Source: Monosporascus cannonballus (lineage: Eukaryota > Ascomycota > Sordariomycetes > Xylariales). From it: a DNA stretch of 64,000 bases. The position numbers and the translations under genes are program-made. The notes below the pieces were generated by a model. It saw only the letters and a program-made list of their open reading frames with translations, had not been told where the DNA came from and did not search any database. Location: contig QJNS01000084.1 of assembly GCA_004154925.1 (NCBI GenBank), positions 124,001 to 188,000 of the forward strand, read 5' to 3'. Below, piece after piece: positions 47,500-59,900 of this stretch. Each line of letters opens with the position of its first letter. Position 1 is the first letter of the stretch.

Positions 47500-48010
47500 A
47501 AATTCTAGGAACTTTATCTTTTTTTTTAAAAAAAACTTCGCATTTAAATATTTTGACAAATAATTGATATTATAATAACCGTTCGTAAATTAGCTGAAAA
47601 TATTTTTCATTTTTTTCATTATCCGAATAAATAATTATATTATGTAAATATATTAGATATATATAATTAATTAATTTAAATAATACTTTATATATATAGG
47701 TCTGAAACGTAATTAACGTATTAATTAAAGCTAAATAGTATAACAGTATATTTAAATTGCCCGTATTACATTCTGAAAGCGGTTTTTTTATTAATTACTT
47801 TTATAATTTTAATACGATAATAAATAGTCTAAAATTAATTTTCGAAAATATGTTAATTAACTTTAAATAATTTATTTTTTTATAATTAAAAATGAAAGAT
47901 ATTAATTCTTTACCGTTACCCGATTTAGCCCCTTATAGTTAACGTATAATCGAAGACTGCTGTCTTTTTTAAGTACGAATAATATTAGTATCCTTACGTT
48001 CGTTTTCGAA
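47500..48010 (-). pseudogene. Gypsy reverse transcriptase remnant (element D)
   Basis: The reverse strand shows ALINTLITFQTYIYKVLF (family: ALTNAPATFQ.YINKVL), then the catalytic YLDD region as YLHN at about 47649-47638 followed by IIIYSDNEKNEKYFQLIYERLL and FVKIFKCEVFF. The catalytic aspartates are lost. Order and spacing are typical of Ty3/gypsy. Confidence 0.75.
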
Positions 48011-48909
48011 TAATATATCCGGTTTATTTTTAAGTTTTTTTGGATGCATTTTTCGAATATTTTTTAGGCTTCCGAAATAAGGTAAATTAGGTCGAATAAA
48101 GGCGTTTTTTCTAAGATTAAGTTTATTATATATTTTGCGTATAATAATTAAGATATTCTTTTCGTTATTTTTTCGAAATATATTTGCCGGAAACTTTTTA
48201 GATATATAAAAAGGTCGATTATCCTGTATTTTTATTGTTTTCCGAATTCCGAGATATTTATTTTTTTTAGCTTAGTTTAGTAATTTAATAATATAAATTT
48301 GCTTACTAGAAAGCGCTAGGTTTATAATTTTCTACTCGTCGATTTTTTATAACGGTCCATATAATTATTAATATATAATTATGTTCAATAAAACGCCTAA
48401 TTTATTTACTTTTGATTTAAATAATAAAAGATCGAGCGTTTTCCGATTGCAGCATATTGTAAAATAAATTTACTTAAACTTTCGTTCGTTTTCGTTATTA
48501 TTTGTTATGTTAATAAGAATTTCGTAAGCCCTATAATATTTGATATACGCGTCGTTAACGCCGATAAAACTCGGAATATCCACGGAAATTAGTTGAAGGT
48601 TAAGCTTTTTCGCCAAATTTTTATTTACAGTGTTTATCTATATTCCGGTATCTATATTTACTTATACTGCTATATCTCTCGTATTTCTTTTAATAAGTGC
48701 CTTTCTTTTAAAGAGCGGTTTTATTTCGACCGTTTTGTAATTATTAGCCAAAATAAATTGGATATATATATTTATTTCGGCTCTTTTTTTAAATTTACGT
48801 TTAAGGACTGGTTTGATTTATCGCTATATATTATAACGTTTTATACGGCCTTCGGAAGTTTATTTCCATATAACCGAGATAGCAAGGTTTTCGTATCTCT
48901 TTTAGATTT

Positions 48910-48951
48910 TTAATTTATGTTTTTATGGCCTGGTTTCCTATAATTGTAATA
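48910..48951 (-). pseudogene. Gag zinc-knuckle remnant with Cys-to-Tyr changes
   Basis: The reverse strand reads YYNYRKPGHKNIN followed by a stop. The spacing and the KPGH core are those of a CCHC knuckle (CxxCx4Hx4C), with tyrosine codons where the first two cysteines belong. TGC/TGT to TAC/TAT is the RIP transition seen from the coding strand. Confidence 0.65.
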
Positions 48952-49551
48952 TTTAAATAAGCTCTTATGAAAACTAGGAATATTAGATCGTACGGATTTA
49001 TTCCGATCGGAATTAAATCGGCGATTATTTATCTTCCAGATATAAAAACGCTCGTAATCCTTATTATTCTTACGTAACGCCTTTAATTTGCTCTGGGAGT
49101 CTTTTTTCCGAAAGCGTTAAAATAAGATCATTTATTTTTGTTAATATCTTTGGCAGAAAATAATCGGGTTTCTTTCGTCTTTTTCTAGGCGTCCTAATAA
49201 CGTTTTGCTTTATTTGCCACGTTATTAATTTGTTTTAATTTAACGTTTTTTCGTAATAAAGTATTTTGTAATTTTAGTATTAATTTGTAAAAATAATCAA
49301 AAACAAGATATTTGTTTTCTCGATTTTTTTCGGAGTTAAAAACGTCCGCAAATTTTGTTTTATAAAGTAAAAGCCTTTATTTAGCGTAAAAGTTTAATAA
49401 CAATTAATCGGATTGCTATCGTAATTCTATAAATTGTTTCCTATATTCCTTATTGAGAAAATTAGGATTTACGTGGCTTTTTCTAATAAAAATCCATAAG
49501 TTTTCCATTTTTATTTTTTTTCGTAATTAAAGTAATTAAGCGTTACGTAAT

Positions 49552-49903
49552 TGTAACGGCTAGGAGGTTTAACCAATTATTAAACCTTAGTCGTACGAGT
49601 TTACATTCGCAGAAGTATTATAGGAATTTAAGCAATAAATACAGTAACGTATTAAGTTTCGTAACACTAAAGGTATCTTAGGTAACGATATTTTATTATA
49701 AGCTAAAGTTATTTAAATTATGAAAATAATAAACGTCTATATCTTAATCTGGCTTACTAGCTTATTACTAGTAAATTGGTAATCCGGCTCACTGGTTTAC
49801 TACTAGTAAGTTGGTAATCCATTACGTAACCTGCCTTACCGCGCATTTATGGTTGGGTCGTAACAGACCATTTTTAGAGACCGTAATTCGTTAAGTTATA
49901 ACG
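49552..49903 (-). repeat. LTR 1 (copy C, 3' LTR)
   Basis: Starts TGTAACGGCTAGG on the + strand and shares long blocks with LTRs 2 to 4 (AACCTTAGTCG, CAGTAACGTATTA, GGTATCTTAGGTAACGATAT). It differs from them in holding a direct duplication of about 36 bases (TTACTA...GGTAATCC twice, 49750-49822). The right end is degraded. Confidence 0.75.
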
Positions 49904-49982
49904 CGATTTTCTCTTTTTACAAATCTTGCCCTTAAAAATTTTTTGATAAACTTTCTTACATTTATCCAGTATATTTTTCGAT

Positions 49983-50250
49983 ATGTCCAAGCGTCGTTTT
50001 CGCAAATCCGAATAACGATTTGCTCTAGCTAATTTAATTAAACTTGAAGGTTTCGACGTAATGCCTTATTCTTTTTATTTTGCTCGGCAGCTTAATTATT
50101 AAATAATAAACGGGTTTTTTCGTTATAAAAAATATGTTTATCGAAATTGTTTATACGACGAAACGGAAATCTCTATTTTTATAACTAATTGTTATATCGC
50201 AAAGTCGAAAAAATTAAAAAAATATTAACGGCCGAAAAAATCTTTATTTA
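49983..50250 (+). pseudogene. Antisense Cys-rich ORF, copy C
   Basis: The + strand, opposite to pol, reads MSKRRFRKSE, then EGFDVMPYSFYFARQLNY and later RYKKYVYRNCLYD, with two stops. The spacing matches the frames in copies A and B. Tyrosines sit where a CxxC...C...CxxC...C pattern is expected. The function is unknown to me. Confidence 0.6.
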
Positions 50251-50804
50251 AAGCTTTTGTACGTTTTTTCTATATACGTTATTAACGCCAGCATTATTAA
50301 TCCTAATGTACGAAATTTATCAATTGTACTCTTTAGTTTTTGAACGATTTTAATAACTTTATATAGTTAGAATTAAAGTTTATAGTCGAGATAAAAGCTT
50401 TAAGTAAGGTAAACGTTATTAATTAGAATACGATAAACTAAAAGTTTCTTTCCTTAGATTTTATAAATTAGAATATTATTATTTCGGGTAGTTCTGTTGT
50501 TGCTGATAAAAGTTCTTTAATAGGCGTTAGGCGTCAATAAGATTTTTGGCGGGTTTCCAGGTATTTTCCGAGTCCGGATGTTTTTTCTATTTAATCAGGT
50601 ACTGTGTAAATCCGTTTTATTTTCGCATATCGAAAATCTTTTCCATTTTATATACTTGTTCGTTTTTTATTTCTATATCGTTTTGTACCCTATGTATCTT
50701 AATTATATTTGCTGTTAATTTAAATAAAAAAACGTAAAAAATTAGATGAAATTTAACTTTTTGTAAAAATTCCAATTAATAGTTATTTTCTAATATTTTC
50801 TTAG

Positions 50805-51178
50805 TGTGACGGCTAGAGAGTTTAACCAACTATTGAACCTTAGTCGTACGGGTTTATGTTGGCAGGAGTATTATAGGAATCTGAGCAATGGATACAGTAA
50901 CGTATTACGTCTCGTAATTCCAAAGGTATCTTAGGTAACGATATTATATTACAAGCTAAAGTTATTTAAGCTATAAAAATAATCAGCGTATATATTGTCC
51001 TTTTTTTGGCTTAATTACTTATGATTACGTAATCGGTAATAATTATAATTATTTAGAATTGGTCTTAATTACTAATAATCACTAGCTTGGCAGTAATTAT
51101 CGTTACGTAACCCGGGAAATAGCCCGTATAATTCTTATTTAATCGTTTCTTAAGGCCGAAACTTATTAAGTCGTAATA
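50805..51178 (-). repeat. LTR 2 (copy A, 3' LTR)
   Basis: 374 bases, + strand TGTGACGGC...TCGTAATA, which reads as TG...CA-type ends after allowing for transitions. It is followed on the right by a pyrimidine tract (ATTTCTTTTTTTCCC), that is, a polypurine tract on the element's coding strand. Confidence 0.85.
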
Positions 51179-51260
51179 CGATTTCTTTTTTTCCCAAACC
51201 TTGCCTTTAAGATTTCTTTTTTTTCTTTTTTTTCGTTTAGTAAATAACTCTTTTTTAATT

Positions 51261-51509
51261 ATATCGTTTCGTATTTTTAAGACTCGTCGAGTTTCCTATT
51301 TTTCTATCGTTTGTTATATTGATTTTATAAAAGTCTTCGACGAATTCGAGTACGAAATTATGCCTTGCTCTTATTATTTCTTAAAAAACCTAAGGTGTAA
51401 AATAATAGAAAATGTTTCAAAATATAAACAATATATTAATCGAAATTGGTTGTGCAATAATACCGATATGTCGTTTTCCTTTTTGCAAAATATTCGCCGC
51501 GAATATTAA
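51261..51509 (+). pseudogene. Antisense Cys-rich ORF, copy A
   Basis: An open stretch on the + strand next to the 3' LTR, antisense to pol: FEYEIMPCSYYFLKNLRCK, then KYKQYINRNWLC. The probable ATG has become ATA (51261). Two cysteines of the expected CxxC pairs remain and others read as tyrosine. The frame runs on past the stop with Arg/Lys-rich remnants. Confidence 0.6.
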
Positions 51510-53649
51510 CGTTTAAAATATAAAAAAAATGTGTATCGAAAAACGATTACTAAAGCTTTAACGATTTTATTTTAAAACTTAATATCGTTATTAAGAAAAA
51601 ATAAATAAAATTTTTTCCGTCTTATTCGTTTATGCAAATAAAAAACGTTAGTTCGTTCTAAAAACGTTATTATAATATAACGTAAATTTTAATTATTAAA
51701 CAAGGTAAAGAAATAAAAGCATTAAAAATAAAAACAATTAAAAACTGTCATCGCAGTTATTACGTTAACGTAAGCCGCGGCCGATTAGCCCGATATCCCG
51801 GCTATTAATTAATTAGCTATTAACTGGGACGCGCCTATCGTTATTAGTAAAAATTCTTTAACAAGTATTAGGCGCCAATAAGGTTTTTAGCAGGTTTTCA
51901 AATGTTCTCGAAATCCGGGTGCTTTTTTTACTTAATCAAGTACTAGGTAAATCCGTCTCGTTTCCGTATATTAACAATCTTTTCTACTTCGTATATTTAT
52001 TCGTCTTTTAATTTTACGTTGTTTTATGCCGTATACACCTTAATTATATTTGTTATTAATTTGAATAAAAAAACGTAAAAAATTAAGTATAATTTAACTT
52101 TTGGTAAAAATTATAATTAATAATTATTTTCTAAGATTTTCTTAATAATTTTATATAAATCGATATATTTGGAATCGAAATTTTTACTAGGTTGTTTTAT
52201 TTAAGTATTTTTAATAACCAAAAAAACCGTTTTCCCTTTTTCGAAAATTAATTTTTTAACTTTTTCTGATTATAATATTTGCTTATTTGATTTCGTATAC
52301 ATTTTAATTCTATTTTTATTTCTAAATGTAATTATTGAAATTATTTTAATGTAAAAATTGCTTTAATATTGATTAAATACCGTTATATACTTTTTTATAA
52401 ATTTCGGACATAAAATCAAAATTTACGTTTATTAATATTATCTTAATACTTTCGTAATAATTAATATTCTAAGTTAATTATATAATAAATGATTTTTTAA
52501 CCAAGTTAATTTGTTCATAATTAATATAATATGGTAAATAAAACTTTTAAACTTTGGTTTATTCGTTTTATTTATTAATCCGTTCAAGGTTCAAACATGT
52601 TAAATAACTTATAATTTTAGTTAATTTATATTAAAAGGCCTTATTCAAATTTAAATATAAATATTAATCTTTTATTTGAAATAATATTTATTAATAATTT
52701 ATATATATTAAAAATATATTTGAAAAAAATATGTTATTTGCGTAACGTTTATATCTTTATAATATAATAAGAAATAAAAACATTTCGTAAATCGGTCGAT
52801 GATTACGAAAATATTATTATAATATATTCCTATAATTAAATCTTTTAATGCAAAAAGTTTAAAAATAAAATCGAATATAATTAAATATTATAGTTATTTT
52901 ACGACTAGTAATAGTTATAATTTTTTATATAGCTTATATCGTCGAACCATTATTTTAACGCAAATATCGTATTATCGTATAATTTTCTATATCGTTAATT
53001 TTATTTTAAAAAGGAAATATATACGTTGAAATCGTTTTAAAGTTTTGTAAATCTTTAGATATTTATATAATTAATATTCGTACATTTTTCGCATTAGATC
53101 TTTTTAGTATTTTTTTAAAACGTATATTTTGTTTATTTTTTAATATTTTAGAAAATTGTCGTTATATTACTGGATTTTCTGATGTATATCGAAAGGTACT
53201 GCCCGAATTATCGTAATTTATTGTAGGCGTAAATATCCTTTTATAATAATATCAAAGATTATATAATTAACTTTGATTAATTTTTCTTCGAAATTTGACC
53301 GCCTGTTTAATGTATTTGTTTCGCTATTTTCTAATTTCTTTTTGTAAATAATAACCAAGTCGAAATTCGCCAATTTTTTTACGTAACGAAATTATCGTTT
53401 TATAAGTTCTCTGGTCGTAATAAATCGGATAAGATTTTAATAATCTGTATAAACCTTAATCTAATACAAATTTCCTTTTAAAAAATACCTAAATTTTCGA
53501 AATGCCATAATAATAACTATAAACTTTCTATTTGGAATGCCGTAATTAAATTCGGGTTTTTTAACGTATATTAAAAAATAATAAAATATAATTTGTCTTA
53601 ATTATTTCGTTATCCGATTATTATATTTAATGCATAATACGAAATATCG

Positions 53650-54700
53650 GTTTTTAGTTTAACGGGGCCCTTTAAATCGTACATAATTAATATCAGTTCG
53701 TTAATAATCGCATCTTTAATATTCTAAAATACCTTTTTCGTATTAAACGTTTATTTAAATTTTTTTCGTAAAATTCGTTAAGGATATAATTATTTTGTTA
53801 AAATTTCGAATAAATTTCCTGTAATAATTGGCGAATTTAAGGAATGCTTATATTTTCTTAACCGTTGTTAATGTTTTTCATTTTATAACTATAACGATAT
53901 TCTTAAGATCTATCTTAATATATCTTAAGATAATAATATATTCCAGATATTCCGCTTCATAAAATTCTAATATTTTGGCATTAATAAATAACTTTATAAA
54001 TGTATTTTACGTATATTTTTTCTGTTTTTATGAAAATAAGAATATTGTCAAATTAATAAACGACGAAAATATCGAGGTATTTTTGTAATACGTAATTTAT
54101 TATCTGTTAAAAGGTTACTGGTACGTTCGTAAATCTTATTAATATAACTTAATACTTAAATAATCTCTATATCGTTTTAAACATTATTTTTTATTTATAT
54201 TCTTTTTTAATTATAATAAAATTATAGTTAGTTTTAAAATTAAATATTATCAACTATTTAATTTCGTAAAACGGTTTTTTATTTCCGTAATTAAGAATAA
54301 TAATATTCGATGGTTAATAATAATATCGTTTAAGTATTAATAATTAATTACAAATCGTAATTTGCTATTTTTTAAGTATAAAAAATATAAGATATTTTGC
54401 TGGTAATTTTGAAAGTCGAATCTATTTGTTTTGTGATCGATTTTCTAGATATTTTTTTTTAAAAATACGTAATTGGTTTTCGTTAAAATTGTAAATAAGA
54501 TAAAATTTTGTTAAAAATCCTTCCTTAAAGATTATTTTATAATCCTATTCGTTATATTCTAATAATTTCGTATGGAGCTTTTTTCTGAAAAGTTACTTAT
54601 ATTTATAATACTATAATAGTTTATTGATTAAATGTTTAACTTTTGTAACCGTTATTTTAAAGTATTACTTAATTACTTTAATTTCATTTTAATAATAATA
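53650..54700 (-). pseudogene. Gypsy reverse transcriptase remnant (copy A)
   Basis: The reverse strand gives KYLDIFVVY, then an FDNIL remnant of the YLDD site at about 54052-54036, then LIFIKTEK and the thumb and connector region. Aligned with copy B, where the motif survives, it shows D-to-N change by a G-to-A transition. Confidence 0.7.
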
Positions 54701-56014
54701 ATAATACGTCGTATTTTTCTTTAATACTTATTTTTTTCTTATATTTTATCTTTTTAGAGAATAAAGTTTTTATTATATTCTTATGCGTATATTCGTCGTT
54801 ATTATAGATTAAATATTAAGATTTTAATTTTTCTTTTTTTCGTTTGTTAATAAAAAATAAAATGAATTTTATTTGGCCAGTTTTTCCGTTAAAATTCTGT
54901 ATTAACGTATTTATAGTAATCCTAAGATTATATCGTAATTTCTAAATAAATTAATATCGGAATTAATTATCTAATATTGTTCTGAAACAAAAATTTCGAA
55001 ATAATTAATTTCGCGTATAAATTTTCTATTATCGTAAGCGAATTCTTGAACCTTCGGCGTTCGTCGCTATATAAGGTTTTAAATTATATCTCCATAGTAA
55101 TTTAAGCTTATTAACTATATTTAGTACAATGTAATTTTCGCTCAAACCTTTATACTTTACTATTGTAATATATTAATACGTTTTAATTCGTATATTCAAA
55201 GTAATAAAGTTATTAACGGCTTTTATTATTGCATTTAAAGCCTTTTTTAAGAATTTCTTTTAATTCCATTAAGTTTCGTTATTTTACGATTTTTTATGAA
55301 TATCTTTTTTTATATTTTTATTCGAATTTATCAAATTTTATTTATACTTTTATATTTAACGCGTTCAGCTGTTATATTTATCCTTATCGCCGGTATATTA
55401 TTTTTTAAATTATATTAATTATTTTTAATTTTACGGCAGTTTCTTTCTTTATCGAATAAATTGTTTTTTTATGTTTACGATTATATATTATTATACGTCG
55501 TCTTAATTATGATTTTAAAGATCTTTTTTAAATTCACCTATTTTTTCCTTAATAACTTTTTTTATAAAAGTTTATAATAAATATTAACTCAAAATAAAAA
55601 TGCGTAATAACCTTTTAGCAGTGCCTTTTACTATACGTTGAATTAATTCTTTTTTCGTTTAATAATTATATTATTAAAAAAAGTTTTTTTTTACGGATAT
55701 TATTTTTTATCGGGTTAGGTTTTTTATTTCGACTAGCTATTAAATATTTTTAAGTCTATAAATTGAAAATATCGATATTATTATTTATCGTTCTTATTAT
55801 TTCCAGTACGATTTAAAAAGTCGAATTTTTCGTAATATATACGAATAATTCGTTTATAAATATATTATTTTTCTTAATTAGGATATTTTTGTCATCGACA
55901 GTATATAGCATATATTTTGCCGTATTAATTAGGGATTCTGTAACAGATTTGTTTTGTTTAAATCTGATATTTGCGTAAATATTTTTATAATACTTTTTAT
56001 TATATTTGTGATAC

Positions 56015-56019
56015 TTATT
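56015..56019. repeat. Target-site duplication of copy B, left
   Basis: TTATT lies directly before the TG of LTR 3. The same five bases follow LTR 4 at 62775-62779. The uninterrupted homologous site in copy B reads TTTATTAAGCTAG, so removing copy B and one TTATT restores copy A. Confidence 0.8.
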
Positions 56020-56392
56020 TGTAACGGCTATGCGGTTTAACTAACTATTAGACCTTAAGTCGACGGGTTTATATTAGCAGAAGTATTGTGGGAATTTAAA
56101 CAATAAATACAGTAACGTATTACGTTTCGTAATACTAGAAGTACTTTAGGTAACGATATTATATTATAAGCTAAAATTATTTAAATTATGGAAATAATAA
56201 ACGTATATATTCTTTTTTTTCGGTTTAATTATTCGTAATTATATTATTAATAATAATTACGATTATTTAGAATTACTTTTTATTATTAATAATTAATAGT
56301 TTGACAATAATTACCGCTACGTAACCCGGGAGGTGGCTCGTATGCTTCCTGCCTGACCGTTTTTTGAAACCGGAGCTTATCGGGTCGTAATA
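56020..56392 (-). repeat. LTR 3 (copy B, 3' LTR)
   Basis: 373 bases, + strand TGTAACGGCTATGCGG...GGGTCGTAATA. Aligns over its full length with LTR 4; the differences are nearly all C/T or G/A. On the reverse strand it begins TATTACGACCC, a RIP-altered form of a TGTTACGACCC-like LTR start. Confidence 0.85.
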
Positions 56393-56413
56393 CGATTTTT
56401 CTTTTCCCTAAAT
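56393..56413 (-). other. Polypurine tract of copy B
   Basis: The reverse strand reads GGGAAAAGAAAAATCG directly before the 3' LTR, the expected priming site for plus-strand synthesis. Equivalent tracts lie beside LTR 1 (after 49903) and LTR 2 (after 51178). This fixes the orientation of all three copies. Confidence 0.65.
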
Positions 56414-56480
56414 CTTGCCTTCAAAATTCTTTTTTTCTTTTTTTTCGTTTAGTAAATATCCTTTTTTTTTGCTTTTAATT

Positions 56481-56744
56481 ATGTTATTTCGTATTTTCAA
56501 AATTCGTTACGTTTCCCGTTTTTTTACCGTTCGTCGTATTGATTTCGTAAAAACCTTTAAGGAATTTGGTTACGAAATTATGCTTTATTTTTATTGTTTT
56601 TCGAAAAACATAAGGTATGAAATAATAGAAAACGTTTTAAGATATAAGGAATATATTAATCGAAATCGATCTTATACTAGTACCGGCGTACCTAATTTCT
56701 TTTTTACAAAATATTTATTACGAATATTAATATTTAAAATGTAA
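56481..56744 (+). pseudogene. Antisense Cys-rich ORF, copy B
   Basis: The + strand reads from ATG at 56481 through FVKTFKEFGYEIMLYFYCF, then IRYEIIENVLRYKEYINRNRSY. It lines up residue by residue with the ORFs of copies C and A. The positions of the cysteine pairs read as tyrosine except one (YFYCF). A Lys/Arg-rich continuation follows the stop. Confidence 0.6.
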
Positions 56745-58899
56745 AAAAACGCTTACCGAAAAGCAATTAGTAAAGTTTTAACGGCTTTAATTCAAAATTT
56801 AACGCAAATATTAAAAAAAATAAACGAATTTTTCTTTTCGTTTTATTCGTTTGTATAAGTAAAAGGCGTTAATTCGTTCGAAAAGCATTATTATGGTATA
56901 ACGTAAGCTTTAATCGTTAAACGAATTAAAAAAATAAAAATGTCGAAAATAAAAACAGTTGGAGGTTGTTATTACGGTTATTACGTTAACGTATATTGCG
57001 GCCGATTAGCTCGATATCCCGGATACCGATTAATCGGCCATTAATTAGGACGCGTTTGTTATTATTAATAAAAGTTTTTTTAATAGGCGTTAAGCGTTAA
57101 TAAGGTTTTTAATAAATTCTCAGATATTTTCGGAACTCGGGTACTTTTTTTATTTAATTAAATATTAAATAAATCCGTTTTGTTTTTGTATATCGGAAAT
57201 TTTCTTTATTTCCTATATTTATTTATTTTCTACTTTTATATCGTTTTATACCGTATATATCTTAATTATATTTGTTATTAATTCGAATAAAAAAATGTAA
57301 AAAATTAAATAAAATTTAATTTTTAGTAACAACTTTACTTAATAATTATTTTTTAAGATTTCTTTAGCGATTTTATATAGATCGATATATTTAAAATGGA
57401 GGTTTTTTATTAGGTCGTTTTATTTAAATATTTTTTATAGCGAAAAGAACTATTTTCCTTTTTTTAAAATGAAATTCTTAACCTTTTTTTAATTATAATA
57501 CTTATTTCTTTGATTTCGTACGAATTCTAGTTCTATTTTTATTTTTTAATATAATTATCATAATTATTTTAATTAAAAATTATTTTGGCATTAATTAAAT
57601 CGTTGTTACGTAGTTTCTTTTATATATTTTTGGAATAAAACTAAAATTTATGTTTATAAATATTATCTTAATATCTTTTTAATAATTAATATTATAAGTT
57701 AACTGTACGATTAATATTTTTTTAACTTAATTATTTTGTTCGTAATTAATATAATATCGTAAATAAGTTTTTAAAATTTTGTTTATCCGTTTTATTTATT
57801 TATTTATTTAAGGTTTAAAATATTAAATAATTTATAATTTAGGCCGATTTATATTATAAGGTTTTATTAAAATTTAAATATAAATATCGATCTTTTATTT
57901 AATATAATTTTTATTAATAATATATTTATTTTAAAAATATATTTAAAAAACATATACGCCAGTTATTTAGTATTTATATCCTTATAATATGGTAAAAAAC
58001 AAGATAACTTTGTAAATCGACCGATAAGTACGAAAATATTAGTATAATATGTTTACGTAATTAGGTTTTTTTAATATAAAAAACTTAATAATAAAATTAG
58101 ATATAATTAAATATTATAGTTGCTTTATAATTAATAATAATTATAATTTTACGTATAGTTTGCATTTTCGAATCTTTACTTTGGTACAAATATCGTATTA
58201 CTATACGATTTTTTATATTATTAATTATATTTTTAAAAAGAATATGTGTATTAAAATCGCTTTAAGGTTTTATAAATTCCTAAATATTTATATAATTAAT
58301 ATTCGTATAATTTTCGTATTAAATCTTTTTAATATTTCTTTAAAACTTATATTTTATTTGTTTTTTGGTTTTTTTTTTGGAAATTTATCGTTATATTATT
58401 AAATTCTTTAATACATATTAAAAGGTATTACCTGAATCGTCGTAATCTGTCGTAAACGTAAATATTGTTTTATAATAATATCGAAAATTATATAATTAAT
58501 TTTAATTAATTTTTTTCGAAATTTAGTCGTTTATTTAAAGTATCCGCTTTATCGTTTTTTAATCCTTTTTTATAAATAATAACAAAATCAAAATTTGCCA
58601 ATTTTTCTGTATATTTTAAGTATTATTTTATAAATTCTTTAATCGCAATAAATCGGGTAAAATTTTAATAATTCGTATAAATCTTAATTTAATACAAATT
58701 TCTTTTTAGGAAATACCTAAATTCTTAAAATACCATAATAATAATTATAAACTTTTTATTCAAGATATCGTAATTAAATTCGGTTCTTTTTAATTTATAC
58801 AAAAAAACATCATAAGGTATACTTTGTCTTACTTATTTCGTTATCCGATTATTACGTTTAATACGTAATCCAAAATATTCGTTTTTAATTTAACGAAAC

Positions 58900-59900
58900 G
58901 GTTTAAATTATATATAATTAATATTAATTTATTAATAATTATATTCTTAATATTTTAAAGTATGTTTTTGGTATTTAGCGTTTATTTAAATTCTTTCTTT
59001 TCGTAAAAACTATTAAATATAAAATTATTATATTAAAATTCCGAATAAACCCTTTATAATAATTGGCGAATTTAAGGAATACCTATATTTCCTTAACGGT
59101 TATTAACGTTTGTTATTTTATAATTATAACGATTTTTTAAAATCTATCTTAATATATTCTAAGGTAATAATATATTTTAAATATTTTACTTTTTATATAT
59201 AAAATTAATTGTTTTTACGTTAATAAATAACCTTACGTTTTATAAAGTTTAGAAGACTGTATAAACGTATTTTGTATATATTTTTTCCGTTTTTAAAAAC
59301 ATACGAATATCGTCGAGATAGTAAGCGACGAAAATATCGAAATATTTTTATAATATATAGTTTATTATTCGTTAAAAAATTACTAATACGTTCGGAAATT
59401 CTATTAATATAACCAAATACTTAAAGAATTTGTATTTGATCTTAAAAATTATTTTCTATTTGTATTTTTTTTAAAACTTTAATAAAATTATATTTATTTT
59501 TAAAATCGAACGTTATAAATTATTTGGTTTCGTAAAATGGATTTTTTATTTCCGTAATTAAAAATAATAAAATTCAATCTTTAATAATAATATCGTTTAA
59601 TTATCGATAATTAATTACAAATCGTAATTTCTCATTTTTTAACACGAAAAACATTAAATATTTTATTAATAATTTCGAAAATCGAATTTATCCTTTTTAT
59701 AACCGATTTTCCATGTATTTTTTTGAAAATATATAATTCGTTTTTATTAGGGTTATAAATAAGGTAAAACTTTATCGAAAATCTTTTTTAAGGATTATTT
59801 TATATTTTTATTCGTTATATTCTAATAATCTTATATTAAGTTCCCTTTTAAAAAACTATTTATATCTATAATATTATAATAATATATTAATTTAATTCTT
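58900..59900 (-). pseudogene. Gypsy reverse transcriptase remnant (copy B)
   Basis: The reverse strand reads KYFDIFVAYYLDDIRMF at about 59340-59295, keeping the catalytic YLDD motif. The flanking fingers, thumb and connector segments carry many stops. The remainder corresponds to copy A position by position. Confidence 0.75.

Larger units (their letters stand above)
43011..49551 (-). mobile_element. Gypsy-type retrotransposon remnant (element D)
   Basis: Reverse-strand translation through stops gives a Ty3/gypsy order. A gag zinc knuckle lies at 48951-48910. A protease-like region is near 48.5 kb. Reverse transcriptase is at about 48.0-47.5 kb, RNase H and its connector at about 47.4-46.8 kb, and the integrase zinc-binding and core region at about 46.3-45.3 kb. 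The left end (43.0-43.5 kb) has a purine-rich reverse strand at 43390-43480 that might be the polypurine tract before a 3' LTR, but no LTR pair could be matched. The right end stops at the LTR of the next element, so the 5' LTR lies elsewhere or outside the window. Confidence 0.65.
49552..50804 (-). mobile_element. Gypsy copy C, 3' fragment
   Basis: Contains an LTR (49552-49903) and about 900 bases of adjoining internal sequence that align with the same part of copies A and B. The alignment ends exactly where the LTR of copy A starts (50805), so copy A appears to have inserted into C. The remainder of C would lie beyond 64 kb. Orientation is reverse, judged from pol in copies A and B and from the purine-rich reverse strand beside the LTR. 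Confidence 0.75.

Noticed and set aside
48593..48913. 106-codon forward frame in the gypsy D remnant
   Set aside because: Phe/Tyr/Ile-rich artefact of AT-rich sequence; the readable gag and protease order is on the opposite strand.
50805..56019. Reading copies A to C as plus-strand elements because the LTRs start TG on the + strand
   Set aside because: Pol, including YLDD in copy B, reads on the reverse strand, and the polypurine tract lies beside the left LTR, so the left LTRs are 3' LTRs.
58160..58402. 80-codon forward frame in copy B
   Set aside because: It lies antisense to the integrase region and is explained by base composition; copies A and B do not keep it as a frame.
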